From assembly GCA_028285545.1 (NCBI GenBank), contig JANQPA010000014.1, positions 62,001 to 126,000 on the forward strand: a DNA stretch of 64,000 bases, written 5' to 3'. Below are positions 42,241 to 51,738 of this stretch, one piece after another; the first letter of the stretch is position 1; each line of letters begins with the position of its first letter. The DNA comes from Saprospiraceae bacterium. Lineage in GTDB: Bacteria; Bacteroidota; Bacteroidia; Chitinophagales; Saprospiraceae. The notes under the pieces are model-generated. The model had not been told where the DNA came from, did not search any database, and was given only the letters and a program-made list of their open reading frames with translations. A program made the position numbers and the translations under genes.

Positions 42241-43198
42241 TTTTTAGTTCTTTACATTCCTCTGAAGTGAGAATCTCTTTTAAAGGAATACTCATTACTA
42301 AGGTGCCATGAGCAAAGAAAAAGGTCTTCCCATCTGGTGAGAGTCTCGGACTTTGTTCTTTGAAGCCAGTCTCACTTGTTAGGTGTAACTCTCTTGGGGT
42401 AGTCCATTTTTCTCCTTTTTTTTGACTAATGTGGGCTGTCATTTCATCCCCTTCAACTCTTGTAAAGATGACAAAGCTTTCTTCCTGGTCCACCACAATT
42501 TGATCTTCATGATGCTTTGAATTCAGGGCATCTATTGGTCTTGGCTTTTGATATTGGCCATTTATAAAATCGGATTTCCAAAAATCTAAACTGCTCGATT
42601 CTTCTTCGACAGCAACAGATTTTTGAATGTTGGACTGAAAAATTAAGGAACCATCTTTCAACTCCTGGCAATAAGCACTCCAGTATCCTTTTTGATTAAT
42701 TTCGGAAATATACTTAGCATCGGACCAGCCGTCCATTGTTTTTTCGGAATACCAGACATGGCCTTTTCCATCTAATTCCGTCGAGCCAGGAACAGGTCTT
42801 CGGGAATTGAAATATATCCGATTACCTTCAAAATTGACATGAGGAGAAGAATCTAGAGAATCGTTTGCAAAGGGAAGCTGTCGTTTATTTGAAAGGGTAT
42901 TGCCATCCAGATCATAAACATAAAGGCTAAGTTGGAGTCTTTTATTTTTATTCCAACGGGCATATACCGCTTTGCTCCCTTTATGGGCTATAATCTTGGG
43001 CTCTGAAGTATATAAATGTTTTCCATCAGGAGAAAAAGAAAAAGCGCCAACTATTTTTAAAGAATCACCGAAAACAGTAAACCCTTCCCTCTGTCCTTGT
43101 AATGGACTTGTAATTAGAAGAATCATCAAAATTTTGAAGAGGACGAGGAAAGGGCGAAAATTGCTGTTGTTATTGCGAATGGTCAAAGACTTTATCAT
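42233..43198 (-). CDS. Exported PD40/TolB-like beta-propeller protein
   Basis: A 321-residue protein. A long hydrophobic N-terminus ending near LQGQ acts as a signal. It has repeated PD40-type strands: FSFSPDGKHLYTSE, HVNFEGNRIYFNSRR and RLSPDGKTFFFAHG. This is the WD40-like TolB/tricorn repeat common in exported Bacteroidota proteins. Function unknown; there is no catalytic motif or sorting domain. It overlaps the aminotransferase 3' end by 8 bp on the opposite strand. Confidence 0.7.
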   Translation of the reverse strand: MIKSLTIRNNNSNFRPFLVLFKILMILLITSPLQGQREGFTVFGDSLKIVGAFSFSPDGKHLYTSEPKIIAHKGSKAVYARWNKNKRLQLSLYVYDLDGNTLSNKRQLPFANDSLDSSPHVNFEGNRIYFNSRRPVPGSTELDGKGHVWYSEKTMDGWSDAKYISEINQKGYWSAYCQELKDGSLIFQSNIQKSVAVEEESSSLDFWKSDFINGQYQKPRPIDALNSKHHEDQIVVDQEESFVIFTRVEGDEMTAHISQKKGEKWTTPRELHLTSETGFKEQSPRLSPDGKTFFFAHGTLVMSIPLKEILTSEECKELKIK

Positions 43199-43342
43199 TG
43201 CCTATTTGGTTTATCATGTATTCTGATGGATAAAGTTAAGACTGTAAATATTTTCAAAAGCAGCAGAAAGGGTCAAAGATGAAGGATTTATGCTTATTTT
43301 TGGGATATTCTGTAATGTATAAAATTTACTTTCCTGGAATAG

Positions 43343-43609
43343 ATGAGAAGTCTTTTAATAGTTTTGATGATTCTGATATTGCTGGTGGTTTTATGGCAAA
43401 TTGCCAGGGCGCTCTTGCTTAGAGCAAAATGTTTGGAAGATGAGGAAATTTATCTTTTTATAAAAGGGAGGTTTGAAAACAATAGTGCCGTTCAAAGACG
43501 AATTGCAAGCCATTTGGGAACTTGTGAAAAATGTAGGGAACAGATGCGGATGATACAATTTGGAAAGGAATTGGATGAACACCTAGTTGAAAAAAATGAG
43601 CCTATTTAG
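43343..43609 (+). CDS. Small membrane protein with ZAS-type zinc-binding motif
   Basis: An 88-residue protein: a very hydrophobic N-terminal span (about 3-27), then a soluble part with HLGTCEKC (His57-x3-Cys61-x2-Cys64), the zinc-binding anti-sigma (ZAS) pattern. Unlike usual anti-sigma factors the span precedes the ZAS element, and no sigma gene is adjacent. Its 3' end overlaps the convergent membrane-protein gene by 8 bp. A metal-binding anchor or orphan regulator is possible. Confidence 0.6.
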   Translation: MRSLLIVLMILILLVVLWQIARALLLRAKCLEDEEIYLFIKGRFENNSAVQRRIASHLGTCEKCREQMRMIQFGKELDEHLVEKNEPI

Positions 43610-44162
43610 TTTTGACTCCTTTCCTTGGATAATCCAGCCAAAGCCAGACTGACAGAATCAGCAAACAAACCACCATAAATATCCCTACCCTGAATACTTC
43701 CCAGCTATTTGAGGCACTACCGATTAGAGTAGCTCCTATGACAATAATTCCTGCCATAACTGGATAGGCCAGCGTCTTATAAAACCATCCATAAGGAAAA
43801 AAATGAGCCCCTGTAATAACTGCAAAAGCCATAGGTAGCTCAGAAGGTGCTTTGAAAAAGGCAAGGAAAATAAAGGGGAAATAAAATAGTTGGGCGAAAT
43901 TTAGTATCAATCCTAGGGGTTGTAGGGGATTGCCTTTAATGGTCCATTTAATATTGAGGATTTTGGAAAAGACCCAAGCCAGGGGCATAAGAGGAGCCAC
44001 CGCGCAAAAGGTCCATAAAGCACTTTGAGTATCATTCTGAGGTAGTGTCCAAATCCAGGTGATCAGCCCCCAGCATAAAGCAGCAGCCAGAATAAAATTT
44101 AGCCCGTTTTTGGCTTCAAAAGATAACTGCCTACGCAACAGATCTACTTGTGCTTTATCCAT
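43602..44162 (-). CDS. Six-span membrane protein, probably DUF7010-type
   Basis: A 186-residue protein made of a short charged N-terminus (DKAQVDLLRRQLSFEAKNG) and about six hydrophobic spans (ILAAALCWGLITWIW, LILNFAQLFYFPFIFLAFF, VMAGIIVIGATLIG and others). The N-terminal QLSFEAKNG segment resembles DUF7010-type proteins, but I am not certain of the family. No catalytic residues stand out. Confidence 0.6.
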   Translation of the reverse strand: MDKAQVDLLRRQLSFEAKNGLNFILAAALCWGLITWIWTLPQNDTQSALWTFCAVAPLMPLAWVFSKILNIKWTIKGNPLQPLGLILNFAQLFYFPFIFLAFFKAPSELPMAFAVITGAHFFPYGWFYKTLAYPVMAGIIVIGATLIGSASNSWEVFRVGIFMVVCLLILSVWLWLDYPRKGVKTK

Positions 44163-44221
44163 AACTGCTATTTAAAGGATGTTAAAATTGGAAGACTTTT
44201 TTAAGTCAATGGGAGAAAATG

Positions 44222-44638
44222 CTAACTTTTTTTGATTTGTCTATACATACCAGGTTTTGAAGAGGGCCTGACCTGATAGCCAATTTTTTCATAAAAGACC
44301 TGAACATTTTCAGCAGCCATTAAGCCAATAAATGCCTTATCAGGAGCATGATGATTCAGATAAGAATCGATGTGTTTCATGAGCAGGGTTCCTAGTCCTT
44401 GTTTTTGGTAATCAGGATGAACAATTAGATCCTGTATATAAAAATACAGGACGCCATCTCCAATTACTCTACCCATCGCGACCAGTTGTTGGTGATGATA
44501 GATAAGTACTGAAAACAAATCTTTTTCTAATGCTTTTTCAATTATAGAATCAGGAAATGAAGACCAGTTGGTAGTAGCCCTCAATTCCTGATATTCTTCA
44601 ATTTTGATCTTTCTGCATTCGACTGAAAATTCCTTCAT
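44222..44638 (-). CDS. GNAT-family N-acetyltransferase
   Basis: A 138-residue acetyltransferase. The acetyl-CoA pyrophosphate-binding motif is HPDYQKQGLGTLLM (Q-x-x-G-x-G), preceded by the beta-bulge strand IQDLIV. The substrate is not evident; small GNATs of this type acetylate amines or protein lysines. It lies 6 bp downstream of fhs in the same direction, so the two are probably co-transcribed. Confidence 0.88.
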   Translation of the reverse strand: MKEFSVECRKIKIEEYQELRATTNWSSFPDSIIEKALEKDLFSVLIYHHQQLVAMGRVIGDGVLYFYIQDLIVHPDYQKQGLGTLLMKHIDSYLNHHAPDKAFIGLMAAENVQVFYEKIGYQVRPSSKPGMYRQIKKS

Positions 44639-44644
44639 GTTTAC

Positions 44645-46315
44645 CTAAAACAATCCACTAATATTTCCATCATTATCAATATCGATATGCTCAGCAGATG
44701 GAACAGCTGGAAGGCCAGGCATTCTCATCATATCTCCGGTAATAGGGATCAAAAACCCTGCTCCGGAAGCTATTTCTATTTCTCGAACGTGCAACTTGAA
44801 ATTTTGAGGGCGGCCCAATAATTTTGGATTATCAGATAATGATTTTTGTGTTTTGGCTACACATACTGGCAGATGCTCTAATTCAAGTTTTTTAATTCTC
44901 CTTAAATCTCTACGTGCTGTAGATCCATATTCCACCTCATCTGCTCCATAAACGTTTTGGGCAATGGCTGTTATTTTATCCTCCACGGAAGCATTCCAAT
45001 CGTATAATGGAGTGAATTCCTGATTGTTATTGTCAATTGCCTCTACTACAGCTTTAGCTAATTCTTCGGCGCCGGCACCACCATCAGCCCAAACCTTGGT
45101 TAAGATGGCTTTAAAGCCCAGATCTTCACATTTTTGATGTACCAGCTGGATTTCTTCATCGGTATCATTTACGTAGTGATTAATGGCTACCACAGCCGGT
45201 AAATTATAAAGTTTGGTGTTTTCTAAGTGCTTTTCAAGGTTTTCCAATCCCTTCGCTACTGCTTCTGGATTAGGTTCTTTAATTTCTTTGAGGGAAGCAC
45301 CACCATGATATTTGATGGCTTTAATGGTAGCGACTAAAACAATTGCTTTGGGAGCAATGCCAGCACTTGGACATTTGATATTCAAAAACTTTTCCCCTCC
45401 TAAATCGAAACCAAATCCCGCTTCTGTGACTACGTAATCAGACATAGATAGCCCCATTTTTGTAGCGATTATTGTATTGGTTCCCTGGGCAATATTTGCA
45501 AAAGGTCCGCCGTGGATAATGGCTGGATTACCTTCTAGTGTTTGAACTAGGTTGGGTAGTATCGCCTCTTTGAGCAAAGCGGCCATAGCTCCACTTCCAT
45601 TTAGATCTTTAGCAAAAACAGGCTGCCTATCCATTGTAAAACCTACAAAAATATTATCGAGCCTTCTTTTTAAGTCTGCTCTGTCTTTGGAAAGACAAAG
45701 GATGGCCATGATCTCGGAGGCTGCGGTAATATCAAAGCCCGTTTGCCTGGGAATTCCATGAGAGGTACCCCCTAACCCTACTACAATATTTCTCAGTGCC
45801 CGATCATTCATATCCATCACTCTTTTCCATTGGATGGTCCTCGGATCAAGGTTTAGGGTAGACTTTTTATTTTGGATGTTATTATCAATCAATGCAGCCA
45901 AGAGATTATGTGCTTTTTCGATGGCAGCGAAATCGCCCGTAAAATGGAGGTTAATGTCTTCCATAGGTATAACTTGAGAATAGCCACCTCCGGTTGCTCC
46001 ACCTTTAATTCCAAAAACAGGACCTAGGGACGGTTCTCTTAAAACTGCCATTGTTTGTTTCCCTATGCGGTTGAGCCCTTCAGTAAGACCAATAGATACG
46101 GTGGTTTTACCTTCGCCTGCGGGAGTGGGTGAGATGGCAGAGACTAGAATAAGGTTGTTGTTTTTAATTTTTGATTCATCTATTAAATTTAAGGGCAGCT
46201 TTGCTTTGTGCTTTCCATATAATAACAAATGATCTTCATGGAGGTTAATTTTGTCTGCTATTCTCCGGATATCCTGAATAGCTACCGACTGCGCAATTTC
46301 AATGTCTGACTTCAT
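44645..46315 (-). CDS. fhs: Formate-tetrahydrofolate ligase
   Basis: A 556-residue ATP-dependent 10-formyl-THF synthetase (formate + ATP + THF). The P-loop is TPAGEGKTT (64-72), followed by LREPSLGPVFGIKGGATGGGYSQVIP, another family signature. Length is standard. Supplies one-carbon units for purine and methionine synthesis. A -7-like TATATTTG (complement of 46371-46378) lies 56-63 bp upstream, directly at the T-run of the ferredoxin terminator. Confidence 0.97.
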   Translation of the reverse strand: MKSDIEIAQSVAIQDIRRIADKINLHEDHLLLYGKHKAKLPLNLIDESKIKNNNLILVSAISPTPAGEGKTTVSIGLTEGLNRIGKQTMAVLREPSLGPVFGIKGGATGGGYSQVIPMEDINLHFTGDFAAIEKAHNLLAALIDNNIQNKKSTLNLDPRTIQWKRVMDMNDRALRNIVVGLGGTSHGIPRQTGFDITAASEIMAILCLSKDRADLKRRLDNIFVGFTMDRQPVFAKDLNGSGAMAALLKEAILPNLVQTLEGNPAIIHGGPFANIAQGTNTIIATKMGLSMSDYVVTEAGFGFDLGGEKFLNIKCPSAGIAPKAIVLVATIKAIKYHGGASLKEIKEPNPEAVAKGLENLEKHLENTKLYNLPAVVAINHYVNDTDEEIQLVHQKCEDLGFKAILTKVWADGGAGAEELAKAVVEAIDNNNQEFTPLYDWNASVEDKITAIAQNVYGADEVEYGSTARRDLRRIKKLELEHLPVCVAKTQKSLSDNPKLLGRPQNFKLHVREIEIASGAGFLIPITGDMMRMPGLPAVPSAEHIDIDNDGNISGLF

Positions 46316-46370
46316 TAGTTGGTTTTAGTTGGTTAGGAAATGAAATATAGCATATTAGTTAGGTCTTGAC

Positions 46371-46378
46371 CAAATATA
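46371..46378 (-). promoter_or_regulatory. Candidate -7 element TATATTTG for fhs
   Basis: The minus strand reads TATATTTG, an exact match to TAnnTTTG, immediately after the T-run of the terminator at 46385-46415. The -33 region would therefore fall in the terminator hairpin. Confidence 0.4.
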
Positions 46379-46384
46379 AAAAAA

Positions 46385-46415
46385 AACGACCCATTAGCCA
46401 GTGCAATGGGTCGTT
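46385..46415 (-). terminator. Ferredoxin gene intrinsic terminator
   Basis: Arms AACGACCCATT (46385-46395) and AATGGGTCGTT (46405-46415) form an 11-bp stem with a 9-nt loop, followed on the minus strand by a T-run. It lies 27 bp after the ferredoxin stop. Confidence 0.85.
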
Positions 46416-46441
46416 GTAAATTTTTTATTTTTTTAAACAAG

Positions 46442-46804
<363 letters not shown>

Positions 46805-46844
46805 TTATACTAACGGTTTTTCGAAAAAACAGTTCTTGGGGATA

Positions 46845-46852
46845 CAAAATTA
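46845..46852 (-). promoter_or_regulatory. Candidate -7 element TAATTTTG for ferredoxin
   Basis: The minus strand reads TAATTTTG, a full match to TAnnTTTG, about 56 bp upstream of the ferredoxin start. No clear -33 partner at 19-21 nt. Confidence 0.35.
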
Positions 46853-46922
46853 AAAGAAGAAAGTATAAAGTAGAAAGACGTAATCTGACATAAATTATTA
46901 CCCTCTACATTTTACTTTTTAC

Positions 46923-46947
46923 CAGCAAGTTGCAACCCAACTTGCTG
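46923..46947. other. 9-bp hairpin in the ferredoxin-mutS gap
   Basis: CAGCAAGTT (46923-46931) pairs with AACTTGCTG (46939-46947) around a 7-nt loop. Just upstream is an imperfect inverted repeat of AAAGTATAAAGTAGAAAG type with its partner ending near 46920. The remainder of the 447-bp gap 46790-47236 holds only the promoter-like elements listed. Confidence 0.5.
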
Positions 46948-47136
46948 TAATTAATAGCCGCAAAAATAAGATCTTAGAATTAATATGTCAAATGAAGGAA
47001 TGATAATACATAAAGATGTTACTTAATTGATATGGTATCCCTAAATTTAAAAATAGTCGATGATAATCCTTCTACTCTCTATTCTGTGAATTTTCCTGGT
47101 CATTTATTTGAATTTAAAGAATGGAATTGCTTCTTT

Positions 47137-47144
47137 TATATTTG
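47137..47144 (+). promoter_or_regulatory. Candidate -7 element TATATTTG for mutS
   Basis: Exact match to TAnnTTTG about 93 bp upstream of the mutS start; no clear -33 TTTG at the canonical 19-21 nt. Confidence 0.35.
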
Positions 47145-47236
47145 AAGTTGTTTGGAGTAATTCTTCCTTACTTAAATTCATCTTTTCTCGGCTTTAAACA
47201 ACTTCTTGTTTACAATTAAAAGAAGAGGATTAATCT

Positions 47237-49891
47237 ATGGCTAAAGGAAAAAGTGGAAAAGTAACGCCCTTAATGCAGCAATATTTTAAGGTGAAATCAA
47301 AATACCCGGATGCGATTTTGCTCTTTAGGGTAGGTGATTTTTATGAAACTTTTGGTGAAGATGCCATTACCGCCTCTAATGCATTGGGAATTATTCTTAC
47401 TAAAAGGAATAATGGAGGAAGCGACATTGAGTTGGCAGGTTTTCCGCATCACTCCATGGATATTTATCTTCCCAAATTGGTCAAGGCAGGATTTAGGGTA
47501 GCCATCTGTGAGCAGTTAGAAAAGCCTAGCCCACAAAAGAAAATAGTAAAAAGAGGGGTTACTGAGGTTGTAACTCCTGGGATTGCCATTGATGAGAAAC
47601 TATTGGATCACAAGTCCAATAACTTTCTGGCCTCCCTTGCTTTTGGGCGTAAAGGATTTTTTGGTCTGGCATTTTTGGATATATCTACCGGTGAATTCCT
47701 CACCTGCGAGGGCGATCAATCCTATGTAGACAAGTTATTACAAAGTTTTAACCCTTCAGAAGTATTATTTCCAAAAGATCGAAAGAAGGAATTCCAAAAA
47801 TTGTTTGGAGATCGATTTTATGAATATCCTTTGGATGAATGGATTTATACCTTTGATTATGGTAGAGAAAAATTATTGGAACATTTTGAAGTAAGTACTC
47901 TGAAAGGTTTTGGAGTAGAAGAGATGGAACTTTCTCAAATTGCTGGAGGGGCAATTCTTCATTATCTGGCCACCACGGAAAATAAAAACCTGAAACATAT
48001 AAGCCGCTTCAGCCGGATTCAGGCAGATAATTATGTTTGGTTAGACAGATTTACGATCCGTAACCTGGAAATGCTCTACTCCAATCACGATGGAGGGGTG
48101 CCTTTGATAAAAATTTTAGATCAGACCATTTCACCTATGGGGGCTAGGCTTCTTAAAAAGTGGGTAGTGCTGCCTCTTAAAAATAAAGCGACCATCGAAT
48201 CGCGGTTGGATACCGTGCAATATTTAATTGACCAGAATGATTTTAGCCAATCCCTCATCCAACAAATCCAACAAATCGGAGATTTAGAAAGGCTCATTTC
48301 GAAAGTCCCACTCGGTAAAATTAATCCCAGAGAAGTCGTTCAGTTAAAAAAAGCACTTAGTTGTATTGCACCAACCAAAGAAATACTGGAAAACTCAGAA
48401 CATGAATACCTTTCGAATATGTCGGAAGGACTTAATCCATGTTCCAAACTAATCCAGAGAATTCAAACCTGGTTGGTAGAAGAACCTCCCGTTAACCTGG
48501 CCAAAGGAGGGGTGATTGCCAGCGGATGCGATGAAGAATTGGATGAACTGAGATCAATAATAAAAAACAGTAAAGACATTTTAATAAAAATCCAAACGGA
48601 AGAGGCCCAGAGGACCGGTATTTCAAGCTTAAAAATAGGTTTTAATAATGTATTTGGCTATTACCTTGAAGTTACCAATAAATATAAAGATCAGGTGCCA
48701 GAGGAATGGATTAGGAAGCAAACACTAACCAATTCCGAACGCTATATTACTGAAGATTTAAAGGTCCTGGAGGCCAAGATTCTTGGGGCAGAAGAAAAAA
48801 TATTGGCCATTGAAGAACGCTTATTCCAACAATTGGTTTTGGACCTTGCGGATTTTATTCGACCCATTCAACATAATGCGGTCTTAATTGCCCGATTGGA
48901 TTGCTTATTGTCTTTTTCAAAAATAGCTCAGAAAAATAAATATTGCCGCCCCCAGATAGATGAATCCTTTGCTATTGATATAAAAAATGGCAGACACCCT
49001 GTTATTGAAACTCAATTGCCTCTGGGAGAGGAATATGTACCAAACGATGTATTTCTGGACAATCAGGAACAACAGGTCTTAATGATTACCGGTCCCAATA
49101 TGGCGGGTAAATCAGCTCTTCTCCGACAAACTGCTCTGATTTGCCTAATGGCCCAAATGGGATCATTTGTACCGGCAGAGGAGGCAAAGCTGGGTTTGAT
49201 AGACAAAGTTTTTACCAGGGTAGGGGCTTCTGATAATATTTCTTCCGGTGAGTCCACCTTTATGGTAGAAATGAATGAGACTGCCAGTATTATGAATAAT
49301 ATTTCGGACCGAAGCCTGATTCTCCTTGATGAAATAGGAAGGGGGACCAGTACCTATGATGGCATCTCTATTGCCTGGTCTATTGCTGAATTTTTACATT
49401 CAGGGAGCTATAAACCTAAGACCTTATTTGCTACCCATTACCATGAGTTAAATGAACTGGCCAATCGTTTTGAAAGGATAAAAAACTATAATATTACCAC
49501 TAAAGAGGTAGGCCAAAAAGTCATCTTCCTTAGAAAATTAGTACCTGGAGGTAGCGAACACAGCTTTGGAATCCATGTAGCCAAAATGGCCGGAATGCCT
49601 AAAAGTATAGTAGAAAGAGCTGGGCAAATCCTACATCAGTTGGAGCAAAAATCAATCGAACAAGAAGAATTACAATCAGTAGAAGCCAATGGCCTTAAGG
49701 TAGAACGTCCGCAAACTTCTGCAATTTCTGAGCAAGCCATGCAGCTAAGCATATTTGAAACAGTGGATCCCACCATGGGAAAAATAAAGGAAGCTTTATT
49801 GGATTTACAGTTAAATAATATGACTCCCATTGAATGTATGATGAAATTAAATGAATTGAAAAAGATTTTAGAAGAAAACGAAGAAGGATGA
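47237..49891 (+). CDS. mutS: DNA mismatch repair protein MutS
   Basis: An 884-residue MutS1. N-terminal mismatch-binding domain with the Phe-x-Glu-containing GDFYETFGEDA; connector and lever domains; then the ATPase with Walker A GPNMAGKS (619-626), Walker B LILLDEIGRGTSTYDG (Asp698, Glu699) and the C-terminal helix-turn-helix dimerisation segment. It recognises mismatches and recruits MutL (not in this window). Its stop overlaps the dapB start by 4 bp (ATGA), implying translational coupling. Confidence 0.97.
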   Translation: MAKGKSGKVTPLMQQYFKVKSKYPDAILLFRVGDFYETFGEDAITASNALGIILTKRNNGGSDIELAGFPHHSMDIYLPKLVKAGFRVAICEQLEKPSPQKKIVKRGVTEVVTPGIAIDEKLLDHKSNNFLASLAFGRKGFFGLAFLDISTGEFLTCEGDQSYVDKLLQSFNPSEVLFPKDRKKEFQKLFGDRFYEYPLDEWIYTFDYGREKLLEHFEVSTLKGFGVEEMELSQIAGGAILHYLATTENKNLKHISRFSRIQADNYVWLDRFTIRNLEMLYSNHDGGVPLIKILDQTISPMGARLLKKWVVLPLKNKATIESRLDTVQYLIDQNDFSQSLIQQIQQIGDLERLISKVPLGKINPREVVQLKKALSCIAPTKEILENSEHEYLSNMSEGLNPCSKLIQRIQTWLVEEPPVNLAKGGVIASGCDEELDELRSIIKNSKDILIKIQTEEAQRTGISSLKIGFNNVFGYYLEVTNKYKDQVPEEWIRKQTLTNSERYITEDLKVLEAKILGAEEKILAIEERLFQQLVLDLADFIRPIQHNAVLIARLDCLLSFSKIAQKNKYCRPQIDESFAIDIKNGRHPVIETQLPLGEEYVPNDVFLDNQEQQVLMITGPNMAGKSALLRQTALICLMAQMGSFVPAEEAKLGLIDKVFTRVGASDNISSGESTFMVEMNETASIMNNISDRSLILLDEIGRGTSTYDGISIAWSIAEFLHSGSYKPKTLFATHYHELNELANRFERIKNYNITTKEVGQKVIFLRKLVPGGSEHSFGIHVAKMAGMPKSIVERAGQILHQLEQKSIEQEELQSVEANGLKVERPQTSAISEQAMQLSIFETVDPTMGKIKEALLDLQLNNMTPIECMMKLNELKKILEENEEG

Positions 49892-50604
49892 AGATAGTAT
49901 TAATCGGGTATGGAAAAATGGGTAAAACCATAGAACAACTAGCTATCCAAGCTGGCCATAAAGTGGTTTTAAAAATTGATAAGGACAATACCGAAGATCT
50001 AACTATAGAAAATTTAAAAAAAGCGGACATTGCTTTTGAATTTACCCGTCCGGAAACAGCGTTTCACAACATTACATTTTGCTTCAAAGCTGGGGTTCCG
50101 GTAGTAAGTGGAACCACGGCCTGGTTGGATAGGTATGAAGATACCGTAAGGATATGTAGAGAGGAGGACGGAGCTTTTTTTTATGCTTCTAATTTTAGTA
50201 TTGGCGTCAATATATTTTTTGCCATTAATGAGCAATTGGCCAATATGATGAATGACTATTCGCAGTATGGTGTAGAAATGACTGAGGTTCATCACACCCA
50301 GAAACTGGACGCTCCTAGTGGAACTGCAATTACTCTTGCAGAAGGGATCATCAGAAATTTGGAAAGAAAGGCCTTTTGGCAATCAGAAGGCGCTGCAGAT
50401 GATCATACTATTCCAATTTACTCAAAAAGAGAAGAAAATATTCCTGGAACTCATCATGTTAAATACCAATCAACGGTTGATGATATTGAGATCATTCATA
50501 CTGCTCATACCCGATTGGGTTTTGCAAAGGGGGCCCTGCATGCAGGGGAATGGCTTTTGGGAAAGAAAGGAGTGTTTGGGATGAAGGATATGTTGGGGTT
50601 TTAA
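49888..50604 (+). CDS. dapB: 4-hydroxy-tetrahydrodipicolinate reductase
   Basis: A 238-residue DapB (NAD(P)H-dependent step of lysine/diaminopimelate biosynthesis). The dinucleotide-binding GYGKMGK motif is at the start, and the catalytic HHTQKLDAPSGTA segment identifies the family, with Lys and His for catalysis and Ser/Gly/Thr for substrate binding. It is somewhat shorter than the enterobacterial enzyme (about 270), as is usual in Bacteroidota. Starts inside the mutS stop codon. Confidence 0.95.
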   Translation: MKIVLIGYGKMGKTIEQLAIQAGHKVVLKIDKDNTEDLTIENLKKADIAFEFTRPETAFHNITFCFKAGVPVVSGTTAWLDRYEDTVRICREEDGAFFYASNFSIGVNIFFAINEQLANMMNDYSQYGVEMTEVHHTQKLDAPSGTAITLAEGIIRNLERKAFWQSEGAADDHTIPIYSKREENIPGTHHVKYQSTVDDIEIIHTAHTRLGFAKGALHAGEWLLGKKGVFGMKDMLGF

Positions 50605-50610
50605 GTTAGT

Positions 50611-50630
50611 AAGTGTTCACGTGAACACTT
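50611..50630. other. 20-bp perfect palindrome downstream of dapB
   Basis: AAGTGTTCACGTGAACACTT is a perfect dyad with no spacer, 7 bp after the dapB stop and 23 bp before the next start. It could be an operator or a short hairpin terminator, but there is no T-run. Confidence 0.5.
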
Positions 50631-50652
50631 AAACACACATAAACAAAGTAAG

Positions 50653-51738
50653 ATGAAAACAATTCGCAAAATATTTCTTTGGGCGATTGGATTATTTGTA
50701 GCCTATATCGCTTTTGTATTAATCTTTGGAACCCTTACAGACTTCCAGCCCGACTATGTATTAGATATTGAAACCCATCAGGAAGGACGAAATGAAGTTA
50801 TTGAAGACAGTGTGCTTTCCTTTGTTATTTGGAATCTTGGGTATGCAGGACTAGGTGAGGAATCAGATTTTTTTTATGATGGAGGAGGAATGTTTTCCTC
50901 TGGAGGACATATGGTAAGACCATCCAAAGACATTTCTCAAAAAAACCTTGATGGCATCATGACCTGGGGTGCGAATACTCAGGCGGATTTTTTTCTGATA
51001 CAAGAAATTGATGTTTCCTCAAAGAGAAGTTATCGGTCGAATCAGTTTGACCTAATGGCCAGACAATTAGATGGTTATTACGCTGGGTTTTCAGTAAATT
51101 ATCAATCACCTTGGGTACCCATTCCCATATTTGAACCCTGGAATACTTATGGCAAAACTAAAAGTGGATTGGGTACTTATTCTGGCTTTCAACCAGAATC
51201 TGCAACCAGATATCAATTACCAGGAGAGTATGGCTGGCCCATTCGTATTTTTCAGCTGGATAGGTGTGCGGCTGTATTTAGATATAAAACTGCCAATGAA
51301 AAAGAGCTGGTGGTAGTGAATATCCACAATTCTGCTTTTGACAAAGGAGGGAAGTTAAAAAAAGAGCAGATGGATTTCTTGAGGGATTTTTTCCTTGCAG
51401 AATATCAAAAAGGAAATTATGTGGTAGCAGGAGGAGACTGGAATCAATGCCCACCCTTTTTCAAAAAAGATGGTTTTGTAAGAGATAAGGAAAGAGCTGC
51501 TGAGCTGACCAATATTGATCCTAACTTTCTACCTGAAGATTGGCAATGGGTATATGATCCTACCATGCCAACCAATAGAAGTGTTCGAAATCCCTTAGAG
51601 TTAGGTAAAACCTTTGTGACAATAATCGATTTCTTCTTGATATCCCCTAATGTGAAGGTGCTAAAAGTAGAAGGGATGAACATGGATTTTCAATATTCCG
51701 ATCACCAGCCAGTAAAGATGGAAGTAGAGTTGAATTAA
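50653..51738 (+). CDS. Endonuclease/exonuclease/phosphatase (EEP) family protein
   Basis: A 361-residue protein anchored by an N-terminal membrane span (about 6-26). The remainder is the DNase I-like EEP fold: FVIWNLGYAG opening strand, LIQEID with the metal-binding Glu, VNIHNSAF, GGDWNQCPPFF and the C-terminal YSDHQPV Asp-His pair. The substrate could be a nucleic acid, phosphoinositide-like lipid or sphingomyelin; the membrane anchor makes an exported phosphodiesterase plausible. The stop overlaps the convergent gene by 4 bp. Confidence 0.82.
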   Translation: MKTIRKIFLWAIGLFVAYIAFVLIFGTLTDFQPDYVLDIETHQEGRNEVIEDSVLSFVIWNLGYAGLGEESDFFYDGGGMFSSGGHMVRPSKDISQKNLDGIMTWGANTQADFFLIQEIDVSSKRSYRSNQFDLMARQLDGYYAGFSVNYQSPWVPIPIFEPWNTYGKTKSGLGTYSGFQPESATRYQLPGEYGWPIRIFQLDRCAAVFRYKTANEKELVVVNIHNSAFDKGGKLKKEQMDFLRDFFLAEYQKGNYVVAGGDWNQCPPFFKKDGFVRDKERAAELTNIDPNFLPEDWQWVYDPTMPTNRSVRNPLELGKTFVTIIDFFLISPNVKVLKVEGMNMDFQYSDHQPVKMEVELN

